From: Treponema sp.
Lineage (GTDB): Bacteria; Spirochaetota; Spirochaetia; Treponematales; Treponemataceae
NCBI GenBank assembly: GCA_017453705.1
Contig: JAFTEK010000179.1
Location: 1-6,897 of the forward strand
Direction of reading: 5' to 3'
DNA: 6,897 nucleotides
The first letter of the stretch is position 1, and each line of letters starts with the position of its first letter. Position numbers and translations under genes: made by a program. Below are positions 1-5,924 of the stretch, in pieces. The notes under the pieces were generated by a model. That model saw nothing but the letters and a program-made list of their open reading frames with translations, had not been told where the DNA came from and made no database searches.

Positions 1-4
1 CGGA

Positions 5-100
5 CTATAAATAATCCTCAAATATCGAAGCAAATCCCTCGATATATGGAAAATTATAGTCTGCAAGCCCTACAAAGTCAAGAAAAAAAGTTATAAACTG
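5..100 (-). pseudogene. possible C-terminal tail of an unrecognised gene
   Basis: On the minus strand a frame stays open from 100 down to a TAG at 5-7, after a TGA at 101-103. The 31 codons read as a plausible protein tail rich in aromatic and acidic residues (it contains FLDFVGLADYNFPYIEG). No start codon with a ribosome binding site is visible, and I do not recognise the family. It sits next to the left end of the IS relic and does not resemble the MATE sequence on the other side of that element. It could be the end of a gene cut by rearrangement, or chance; a short open frame in AT-rich DNA is weak evidence. Confidence 0.2.
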
Positions 101-134
101 TCAAAACGACTATAATTAGCAGGTGCTATTTATT

Positions 135-153
135 AGGTCAAAATTCGAGTTTT
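135..153 (+). repeat. left terminal inverted repeat of the IS relic
   Basis: AGGTCAAAATTCGAGTTTT here matches the reverse complement of 639-657 (AGGTCAAATTTCGAGTTTT) at 18 of 19 positions. The transposase stop codon (complement of 138-140) lies inside this repeat, an arrangement seen in compact insertion sequences. Confidence 0.8.
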
Positions 154-566
154 GGAAGAATCTGAAAATTTGGTAAGAACCATTGCTCTACATCATCGGC
201 AAGATGAAGCAAAAAAGCCGAAATGCTGCAGTGAAGCCTGTTCAGGTACAGCTGGTACTGGACGAATGCCATTATGAACCCGACGGACTTGTTAGTGTCC
301 TTCAGGAAGTTCTCATAATTCGTGAGGTTCGGGAAATATGAGATGTAATGGGCCTGCGCATTTTTATGGAAAGTCTTGAGGTCTGCGGTACGGTCGAATA
401 TCCGCACAATGTTCAGGGTGACTACATCGGCTATCGACATGCGGCGTTTGGGTCCGCGCCTGCCATAATACAGCGCAAGGTTCTTTTTCCCGGCAGGAGT
501 TTCCAGAAACCTATGGATAAAATCGTCCACTATGCAGTATAATGAAATCAGGCTGTTATCAGTCAT
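138..566 (-). pseudogene. IS982-like transposase, internally deleted
   Basis: This 142-codon frame begins at ATG 564-566, preceded by a good ribosome binding site (AAGGA at 573-577). The N-terminal 110 residues look like the start of an IS982-family transposase, with YYGRRGPKRRMS near residues 33-44, then DRTADLKTFHKNA and YFPNLTNYENF. At about residues 112-115 (near 224-233) the sequence passes from YLNRLHC directly to SISAFLLHLADDVEQWF, which reads like the C-terminal end of the same family. The central part carrying the acidic DDE catalytic residues is therefore absent, although the frame is kept. The product cannot be an active transposase. At most it could bind the element ends or interfere with a full-length copy, which is speculation. 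It ends within the left inverted repeat. I am confident it is a deleted transposase, less so of the exact family. Confidence 0.75.
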
Positions 567-619
567 GGCATTTCCTTGTTGTTTTGTTTGTGGTGATTCA
601 AAATTTTACAAGGAATGCC
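567..619 (-). promoter_or_regulatory. hairpin enclosing the transposase ribosome binding site
   Basis: Read on the minus strand, GGCATTCCTTGT (619-608) can pair with ACAAGGAAATGCC (579-567), giving 12 base pairs with one bulged base. The second arm ends directly before the transposase ATG (566-564) and contains its Shine-Dalgarno sequence AAGGA (577-573). A short inner stem (582-586 with 599-603) could extend the fold. Any transcript entering from outside the element would fold and hide the start region. A transcript starting inside the loop would not. IS10, IS50 and IS200 use this fold-back principle to limit translation from read-through RNA. The pairing is seen directly; the regulatory role is inferred. 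Confidence 0.5.
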
Positions 620-626
620 TTTTTTT
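567..626 (+). terminator. possible rho-independent terminator on the plus strand
   Basis: On the plus strand the same hairpin (567-579 with 608-619) is followed immediately by seven T residues (620-626), the layout of an intrinsic terminator. It would stop plus-strand transcription, antisense to the transposase, that crosses the element from the left. The 28-base loop is long for a terminator, although an inner stem (582-586 with 599-603) may shorten it. The T run may simply be chance in AT-rich DNA. Confidence 0.35.
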
Positions 627-632
627 GTAAAG

Positions 633-1052
633 TTATCTAAAACTCGAAATTTGACCTCTTACGCCCTTTCTTACACGGTCAAGCCTCCCTGCTCCGAAAT
701 TCTGAGAGACAAAGGTAGAGATTGCCACGCCAATGCTGAAAATTAGCTCGACGAAGAGCATGAATACCTTGCGTGCCGCTATGTGTCTTGCAATGATGTA
801 CGTGCCAAAGCCGTTTCCTAAGCTCAGGACAAGCTCAAAAATCGCCGAGCATGAGCCGACCGCCGCAAGTGACCCCTCTTGCAAAAAATACCCCACAATA
901 ATCGTGTCCACAGTGTTGTAAAGTTGTTGGAACAGGTATGACACGAAAATAGGAATCATAAAACAAATGAGCGACCTGAAAACCCCGTCTTCCAGCAGGT
1001 CTGGAGAGATAAGTCGTCTGAATCGCCCATCGAGCGGCTGCTTGCGTTTCAC
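633..1052 (-). pseudogene. MATE-family efflux pump, internally deleted and truncated by the IS
   Basis: The frame opens with GTG at 1050-1052, overlapping the stop of the nuclease remnant (GTGA). Residues 20-90 match the start of a MATE multidrug/Na+ antiporter: FMIPIFVSYLFQQLYNTVDT and VGYFLQEGSLAAVGS, then GNGFGTYIIAR. At about residue 90 (near 774-785) it jumps to AARKVFMLFVELIFSIG and then STFVSQNFGAGRLDRVRKGVR, a motif that normally lies in the second half of the roughly 450-residue family. About 180-200 residues are therefore missing without loss of frame. The last codons (GQISSFR) are not MATE sequence but are read from the right inverted repeat of the IS element, so the insertion cut off the remaining C-terminal part. 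The protein lacks most of its twelve membrane helices and should not transport anything. Confidence 0.8.
639..657 (-). repeat. right terminal inverted repeat of the IS relic
   Basis: This is the partner of 135-153, differing at one of 19 positions. It forms the junction with the MATE remnant: MATE-like coding sequence ends at GVR (about 658-666), and the codons beyond come from this repeat. That places the insertion boundary to within a base or two. Confidence 0.8.
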
Positions 1053-1673
1053 TTTCTCTGCTGCACAGGAGGCTGGTCAACTATTTTTTCAATTTGTTCC
1101 ACAGTCATCCCAGCGGCAGATGCTATTGTTTCTCGAGGCACTCCCTGTTTTATCAAGGATATTATGAGTGTTGAACGTCCTTCCTCTCGTCCTTCCTCTC
1201 GTCCTTCTTCTCGCCCTTCTTCTCGTCCTTCTTCTCGTAAAGTCTTATTGTGAAACTCCTCGTTATATTCAAATATATACATATAGGCTACCTCCGACTT
1301 ATGTTTTCGCAAAAATGATTCCAATATCCCCTGTCTGATGCAATCATCTACAGCTGTGTCTATTGCTTTAGTAAGAACCATACCGCAGTTACAGTTGTGC
1401 CTGACTTTTGCCACGAACTGTGCATAATCCTCCAGAATTTGACAGCTGCTCAGTATATTCTTGTTATGTCCTGCATTCACATTTATTACATGGGCTGTCC
1501 ATTCGTACCCCTCAGACTTTTTTTCAAACGCATCTGACAAGTCTCAGGTCAACCTTTTCGGTTTGCTCAGCCAATCCATTATACAGGACGAAATACTGCG
1601 GAGCAGGAATCTTTATGAGCCTGCTGGAGTAGATGTCTTTTTGCATTTTTGATAACCACCCGCTATACTCTGA
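1049..1673 (-). pseudogene. PD-(D/E)XK nuclease-family transposase (Rpn type), N-terminus lost and frameshifted
   Basis: Two minus-strand segments join into one protein. The first (1673 to about 1541) reads SEYSGWLSKMQKDIYSSRL, then IKIPAPQYFVLYNGLAEQTEKVDLRL. The second (1540 to 1049) continues SDAFEKK, VINVNAGHNKNILSSCQILEDYAQFVAKVR and a helical tail. The family pattern 'IPtP.fvVlYNG...LrLSDAF...NiN.G.N' is clear across the join. One extra base at about 1538-1541 (CTTG where a single leucine codon is expected) shifts the frame. Before the first segment there is a TAA (1674-1676), and the N-terminal half, which holds the D, E and K catalytic residues in this superfamily, is not recognisable. 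The tail has five REEG repeats and ends with an IKQGVPRETIASAAGMTVEQI-like helix-turn-helix segment typical of the family. Intact relatives promote DNA breakage or recombination; this copy looks dead. Confidence 0.75.
1176..1235 (-). repeat. five tandem 12-bp units coding for an REEG tail
   Basis: Five contiguous 12-bp copies of CGTCCTTCCTCT or close variants (1176-1187, 1188-1199, 1200-1211, 1212-1223, 1224-1235) encode repeated Arg-Glu-Glu-Gly on the minus strand. Variation is confined to two positions per unit. Because the unit is a multiple of three, gain or loss of copies changes tail length without shifting the frame. Such charged repeats are frequent in the C-terminal linker of this nuclease/transposase family. 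Confidence 0.85.
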
Positions 1674-1868
1674 TTAGACAGCGTTCTCAAGGGTGACTAT
1701 CTCAAGCCATAAAAGCTATTTTAACACTGTTTTGACAGAATGGACAAGCCCTTGCATTGACGGTCAAGACAATAACCATTACGTTAGGCTATTTCTGCTT
1801 TATCTGCCAGACTGTCACCCCCCCTGCCCCCCTAGCCGAGTTCCGGCCTTTCGTGCTATGATTTTGTC
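1674..1868 (+). other. intergenic region between the relic block and the glycosidase operon
   Basis: I see no gene in this stretch. It must hold the promoter for the plus-strand operon unless transcription comes from far upstream. A TTGACA at 1732-1737 has no good -10 element at 16-18 bp spacing. TTGACG at 1757-1762 is followed 17 bp later by TACGTT (1780-1785), a weak -10 match. That second -35 candidate overlaps a small palindrome, TTGAC-G-GTCAA (1757-1767), which could be an operator half or chance. A C-rich run lies at about 1817-1832. No ribosome binding site is evident before the glycosidase ATG. Confidence 0.3.
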
Positions 1869-3878
1869 ATGTTTATTAAGGAAGACAACGCTTTAATCTG
1901 GAAGAAGGGCTATGAGACCCTGCGCATAGAAGGCTGGGGGGCGGACTCGCTCCGCGTCCGCTGCACGATGAACGCCGCCTTTTCCGGCGAGGACTGGGCT
2001 TTGAGCGGGAAGCCCGCCGCATCAAAAAACACCGCGTCCACGGTCTTGACCAAACCGTCCGTCACGGTCTTGGACGAAGAGGCTGAAATCAGGAACGGCA
2101 GGCTGTCCGCCACGGTCAGCGCAAACGGCGTGCTCCGATTCTACCGCGACGGCAAGCTCATCCTCCGCGAATACTACCGCAACTACGACGGCAAGGCCAG
2201 CAGGGAAAGCGTCTGCCTCAAGGTCGTAAGCCGCGAGTTCCACCCGGTCATCGGGGGCAGCGAGTTCCGTCTTACGGTCAGGTTCGACGCGAACGAGGGC
2301 GAGAAGATATACGGTATGGGCCAGTACCAGCAGTCCAACCTGGACATGAAGGGCTGCGTTCTGGAGCTTGCCCAGCGCAACTCACAGTCATCGATTCCCT
2401 TCTATATATCCAGCCTGGGCTACGGATTCCTCTGGAACAGCCCTTCGGTGGGGCGGGCGACATTCGGGGCGAACAGGACGGTCTGGGAGTCCTCCTGCTG
2501 CGACGAGATGGACTACTGGATTACGGCGGCGGACGGCCCCGCGCAGATTGTGCGGAACTACACGGAGGCGACCGGCCGCGTCCCCCTGATGGGCGAGGAG
2601 TACCTGGGCTTCTGGCAGTGCAAGCTGCGCTACCGGACGCAGGAGGAGGTGCTGACCGTCGCGCGCAAGTACAAGGAGCTGGGCATAAAGCTTGATGTCA
2701 TCGTCATCGACTTCTTCCACTGGATACGGCAGGGCGACTGGGGCTTTGACAAGGACTACTGGCCCGACCCCAAGGCGATGTGCGACGAGCTTCACGCGAT
2801 GGGAACCAAGGTCATGGTCTCCGTCTGGCCGTCGGTGGACAAGAAGTGCTCGCATTTCCAGGAGATGTGGGACAGGGGCCTCCTTGTCCGCACCGACCGG
2901 GGCGTGATACAGACCTACGACTTCAACGGCGACTGCGTGACGTTCGACGCGACCAACCCGGAGGCACGGGAGTTCATCTGGAAGGTATGCGAGGAAAGCT
3001 ACCTCAAGTACGGAGTTGACATGTTCTGGCTGGACAACGCGGAGCCAGACCTTTCCATATACGACTATGAGCTCTACCGCTACAAGGCCGGCCCTGCCCT
3101 CAAGGTCTCAAACCTCTACCCCAAGTGCTACGCACAGGCCTTCTGGGAGGGAATGAAGAAGGCTGGCGTGAAGAACCCGGTCAATCTGGAGCGATGTGCA
3201 TGGGCCGGCAGCCAGAAGTACGGCGTAATCCTCTGGAACGGCGACGTGCAGAGCAGCTGGGAGTGCCTTGAGGATTCCGTCGTGGAAGGCCTTGGCATGG
3301 GGCTTTCCGGCATCCCCTGGTGGACGACGGATATCGGCGGCTTCATGTGGGGCGACGTGCACGACAAGGGCTTCATCGAACTGCTTGAGAGGTGGTTCGA
3401 GTGGGCTGTCTTTACGCCAATTATGCGCCTGCACGGAGACCGCGATCCTCACGACATCCCGCCCCTGTCGGACAAGGACTACGGCGGCGGCTACCTTTTT
3501 ACCGGCTCGCCCAACGAGATATGGTGCTACGGCGATGAGGCGCAGGAGATATTCGTCAAGAACATCAGGCTGCGCGAGTCGCTCAAGGGCTACGTCGCCT
3601 CGCTGATGAAGGAAGCGCACGAGTCGGGTTCCCCCCTCCTGCGGGCGATGTTCTACGAGTTCCCCGGGGACGAGGAGTGCTGGACGCTCAAGGACCAGTA
3701 CATGTTCGGAGCGGACTACCTTGTTGCCCCGGTGCTGCATGCGGGCGAGCGGGAGCGGGAGGTATACCTGCCCGCCGGGAACTGGGAGGACTTCCACACG
3801 GGCGAGAAGATTGCGGGAGGCCGCCGCATCAAGGCTGCAGCCCCGATTGACCGCATCCCGGTGTTCAAGAAGATATGA
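1869..3878 (+). CDS. glycoside hydrolase family 31 alpha-glycosidase (alpha-xylosidase/alpha-glucosidase type)
   Basis: This 669-residue enzyme hydrolyses, or possibly transfers, terminal alpha-linked sugars by a double-displacement mechanism. An N-terminal beta-sandwich (about residues 1-230, with YGMGQYQQ at 148-155) precedes the barrel, which begins around GFWQCKLRYRTQEEV (247-261) and DVIVIDFFHW (276-285). FWLDNAEPD (386-394) carries the expected nucleophile D389, WNGDVQSSW (456-464) the expected acid/base D459, and MRLHGD starts at 519. MFGADYLVAPVL (from 612) marks the usual C-terminal domain. Length is normal for the family and no key residue is missing. There is no signal peptide, so it should act in the cytoplasm. 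The ATG at 1869 is the only good start after a TAG at 1833-1835, though it lacks an obvious ribosome binding site. The stop overlaps the next gene. Family assignment is firm; substrate is undetermined, and the GFWQ.K.RY.T motif leans towards alpha-xylosidase-like members. Confidence 0.93.
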   Translation: MFIKEDNALIWKKGYETLRIEGWGADSLRVRCTMNAAFSGEDWALSGKPAASKNTASTVLTKPSVTVLDEEAEIRNGRLSATVSANGVLRFYRDGKLILREYYRNYDGKASRESVCLKVVSREFHPVIGGSEFRLTVRFDANEGEKIYGMGQYQQSNLDMKGCVLELAQRNSQSSIPFYISSLGYGFLWNSPSVGRATFGANRTVWESSCCDEMDYWITAADGPAQIVRNYTEATGRVPLMGEEYLGFWQCKLRYRTQEEVLTVARKYKELGIKLDVIVIDFFHWIRQGDWGFDKDYWPDPKAMCDELHAMGTKVMVSVWPSVDKKCSHFQEMWDRGLLVRTDRGVIQTYDFNGDCVTFDATNPEAREFIWKVCEESYLKYGVDMFWLDNAEPDLSIYDYELYRYKAGPALKVSNLYPKCYAQAFWEGMKKAGVKNPVNLERCAWAGSQKYGVILWNGDVQSSWECLEDSVVEGLGMGLSGIPWWTTDIGGFMWGDVHDKGFIELLERWFEWAVFTPIMRLHGDRDPHDIPPLSDKDYGGGYLFTGSPNEIWCYGDEAQEIFVKNIRLRESLKGYVASLMKEAHESGSPLLRAMFYEFPGDEECWTLKDQYMFGADYLVAPVLHAGEREREVYLPAGNWEDFHTGEKIAGGRRIKAAAPIDRIPVFKKI

Positions 3879-5830
3879 AAAATCCAGAGAAAACGCTTGC
3901 AGTGACGGACGGCAGGCACGCCCTTGCCGTAAATGTCATAATCGCCCTCTTTTTCATCGCCTCCGTGCCGGCCGCTTTCGCCATCGGCACGAACGAATTT
4001 GACGAGAGCTGGATGTACTTTCTGAACTTCGCCCGCAAGGACGAGTACGTGTTCGGCAGAAACGTCTTTTTTACTTATGGGCCGCTGGGATTCCTTACAT
4101 GCGTCCGCTCCGTGAAGGACAGCCTGTTGCGGGGCATTGCAATCTGGCTTGTCATTTACGCCGCATTCGCCTACCTTCTGCTCCAAGTCAGGAGCCTCCT
4201 GCTAAGGCGGAACTCCAGCATCATAAGCTGTGCCATCGCCGCAGTCCTTTTCCTGCTTCCGCAGAGGCTCTCGCCGGACGTACTCGCCAGTTTCTACGTA
4301 TGGCTTGCGGTCGCCCTGCTTATGGACTGTGACGGCAAGGACAAACGGCGCTTCTCATACGTCCTCATAGCTGGCATCCTGCTGGCCATGCTCTTCCTCT
4401 GGAAGATGTCATCGTTCACTTCCTCGCTCGCTGTGTGCCTGCTCGCAATCCTAATGCTGCTTTTCATAAGGCGGGAATACGGCAAGGCTCTCCTTCTGTC
4501 CCTTGCCCTGCCGCTCGTTCCGTGCGCATACCTTTTGTACAACCCCTCGCCCTCCGACCTGCTCCGCTACTGTCGTGGGGCATTTGAAATATCAAGTGGC
4601 TACAACGCTGTCATGGGCAATGTGATGACGGCAGAGTCATTTTCTGCCTTCTTTGTTGTCTTTGGTATAGTGGCGGGGATATACCTCGCAGTCCGCCTGT
4701 GGACACAGGGCAGGAAGCCTTTCTGTATGTTCCTGCCTTTATTCCTGCCGCTTTTCTTCTATTATAAATACGGAATCACCAGGCATGGCGGCTACGCATT
4801 CTATCAGGGTGTCTGTATGGCATTCTCCATATACTTCCTCTTCGGCCTGTTTGATTTCATCATCTTACCAGAAAGGAACGGCGGCAGGGGGCATCTGGAG
4901 CAGAGAAGCCTCCTCTTGGGCAGGCTGTCGCTGGGCTATGTGATGGCACTCTGCCTGCTGGAGTTTCCGTCATTCCTTGTCTCTATTCCGACGAACTTGA
5001 AGGCCGCCACATTAGGCTTTCCTTCGGAGCTGATAAACAATTACCTCATCTCCATCAGGAACTCAGGCAGGAGGTCGCTTGATCCTTGCTTCAGGGAGAT
5101 GGTGGGGAACGAAAGCATCGCGATTTTCCCAGACGAGCTTTTCTACCTGACTGATGGCAGTACGAAATTTAGAACCATGCCTATCATACAGAACTATTCG
5201 GCATATACTTCCTGGCTGGACGAGAAAAACGCGGAGTTCTTTAGGGACGAGCTTGCGGGCAGCAGTGCGCCAGGCTTTGTGCTCTTTGGTCTTGAGTCGA
5301 TAGACATGCGGCTGCCCCTGTTTGAGACTCCCGCTACATACACTGCCATACGGGAGAACTATGAACTGGCGGCCAGCAGCGGCACGGAGCTTCTTTTTAA
5401 ACGGAAAAATGGGGCTGTAAGACGGATAGAAAAACAGGAGCTTGCAAGTGAGACTTGGACAGGTAGCCCTGTAGTCCGTCCTTCGGATGCTCAATACCTT
5501 TCTATAGATATGAAGATGAGCCTTCTTGGAAAAATCTCCGAGCTTTTGTGGAAATCCTTTCCTGTGTTCATAGACATTAACTTTGATGACGGCTCGGTGA
5601 ACGGAGGGCGCATAGTTCCCCGAACAGCTGTCAGTCCCATAAGAGTGGATGAGCTGGTTGTAGATTACTCTGGTGTACATCCCAGGGAGGACGGGGCAGC
5701 AGCCTTGCTGGCGGATGTCATCTCTGGCAATACCGGCAGAAAAGCCGTATCCGTGGATTTCCGCATGAAAGGTTTGCTCCGCCTATACTATAAAAGTATT
5801 CAGGTAAACTGGTGGGAAGATTCCCAGTAG
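3875..5830 (+). CDS. large multi-pass membrane protein, possible GT-C-like glycosyltransferase
   Basis: The ATG overlaps the glycosidase stop as ATGA, so translation is probably coupled; AAGAAG just upstream is a weak ribosome binding site. The 651-residue protein has a first hydrophobic segment at about 18-37, then an outer loop with NEFDESW (40-46) and VFFTYGPLGFL (64-74). Further likely membrane segments lie near 86-110, 115-130, 135-150, 161-178, 180-198, 203-222, 255-275, 283-297, 310-331 and 350-370. Residues from about 372 to 651 look soluble and probably extracytoplasmic, with IDMRLPLFETP at 476-486. A short acidic motif in the first outer loop followed by many helices and a C-terminal soluble part is the plan of GT-C enzymes that use lipid-linked sugars. 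I recall the FTYGPLGFL motif only from uncharacterised bacterial membrane proteins. Enzymatic function is inference; an assembly or transport role is equally possible. Confidence 0.85.
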   Translation: MKNPEKTLAVTDGRHALAVNVIIALFFIASVPAAFAIGTNEFDESWMYFLNFARKDEYVFGRNVFFTYGPLGFLTCVRSVKDSLLRGIAIWLVIYAAFAYLLLQVRSLLLRRNSSIISCAIAAVLFLLPQRLSPDVLASFYVWLAVALLMDCDGKDKRRFSYVLIAGILLAMLFLWKMSSFTSSLAVCLLAILMLLFIRREYGKALLLSLALPLVPCAYLLYNPSPSDLLRYCRGAFEISSGYNAVMGNVMTAESFSAFFVVFGIVAGIYLAVRLWTQGRKPFCMFLPLFLPLFFYYKYGITRHGGYAFYQGVCMAFSIYFLFGLFDFIILPERNGGRGHLEQRSLLLGRLSLGYVMALCLLEFPSFLVSIPTNLKAATLGFPSELINNYLISIRNSGRRSLDPCFREMVGNESIAIFPDELFYLTDGSTKFRTMPIIQNYSAYTSWLDEKNAEFFRDELAGSSAPGFVLFGLESIDMRLPLFETPATYTAIRENYELAASSGTELLFKRKNGAVRRIEKQELASETWTGSPVVRPSDAQYLSIDMKMSLLGKISELLWKSFPVFIDINFDDGSVNGGRIVPRTAVSPIRVDELVVDYSGVHPREDGAAALLADVISGNTGRKAVSVDFRMKGLLRLYYKSIQVNWWEDSQ

Positions 5831-5853
5831 ATGTGGGCTAAATCTAGCGGAAC

Positions 5854-5881
5854 AGTACGCATGGCAACAAGTACGCATGGC
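5854..5881 (+). repeat. two 12-bp direct repeats between genes
   Basis: AGTACGCATGGC occurs at 5854-5865 and again at 5870-5881, a 16-base period. The pair is flanked by CTAGC (5844-5848) and GCTAG (5880-5884), which could pair. It lies in the 94-base gap before the dehydrogenase. It may be a slippage duplication or a protein-binding site; no function can be read from it. Confidence 0.6.
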
Positions 5882-5924
5882 TAGCTTGAACTGTAGTGCA
5901 AAAAGCAGTATGATTGGCAGGATT

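Larger units (their letters stand above)
135..657 (-). mobile_element. internally deleted IS982-like insertion sequence (MITE-like relic)
   Basis: The element is bounded by 19-bp inverted repeats with one mismatch (135-153 and 639-657) and spans 523 bp. It contains one minus-strand transposase frame that starts inside the right end and stops inside the left inverted repeat. The transposase keeps its N-terminal region and a short C-terminal tail but lacks the middle. IS982-family elements are usually about 1 kb with a transposase near 290-300 residues, so about 450 bp is inferred to be missing. Both ends survive, so it could in principle be moved by a transposase supplied elsewhere in the genome. 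I see no target-site duplication: the outer flanks (ctatttatt on the left, cttacgccc on the right) do not match. The family assignment rests on remembered protein resemblance only. Confidence 0.75.

Noticed and set aside
1049..1052. GTGA overlap of the nuclease and MATE frames as a true operon junction
   Set aside because: Both genes are degraded, no good ribosome binding site precedes the GTG and the two functions are unrelated, so the overlap is not evidence of current coupling.
1176..1235. Short regular repeats as a possible CRISPR array
   Set aside because: The 12-bp units are contiguous with no spacers and encode an REEG tail in frame with the nuclease remnant.
1408..1896. Several plus-strand frames of 63-74 codons in the relic and intergenic region
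   Set aside because: Those before 1673 lie opposite the nuclease remnant, and the one at 1693-1896 overlaps the GH31 start in another frame. None has a ribosome binding site or recognisable sequence.
2388..2855. A 155-codon open frame on the minus strand
   Set aside because: It is a shadow of the GH31 barrel region with an Arg/His/Val-rich antisense composition and no domain.
3108..3797. A 229-codon open frame on the minus strand
   Set aside because: It is fully antisense to the GH31 gene, has a low-complexity composition typical of the complement of GC-rich coding DNA, and resembles no protein family.
5063..5680. A 205-codon open frame on the minus strand
   Set aside because: It is antisense to the membrane protein gene, which has coherent family-like features, and it shows no recognisable domain.
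5831..5884. A 17-codon frame starting immediately after the membrane protein stop
   Set aside because: It has no ribosome binding site, low coding character and is produced mainly by the 12-bp direct repeat.
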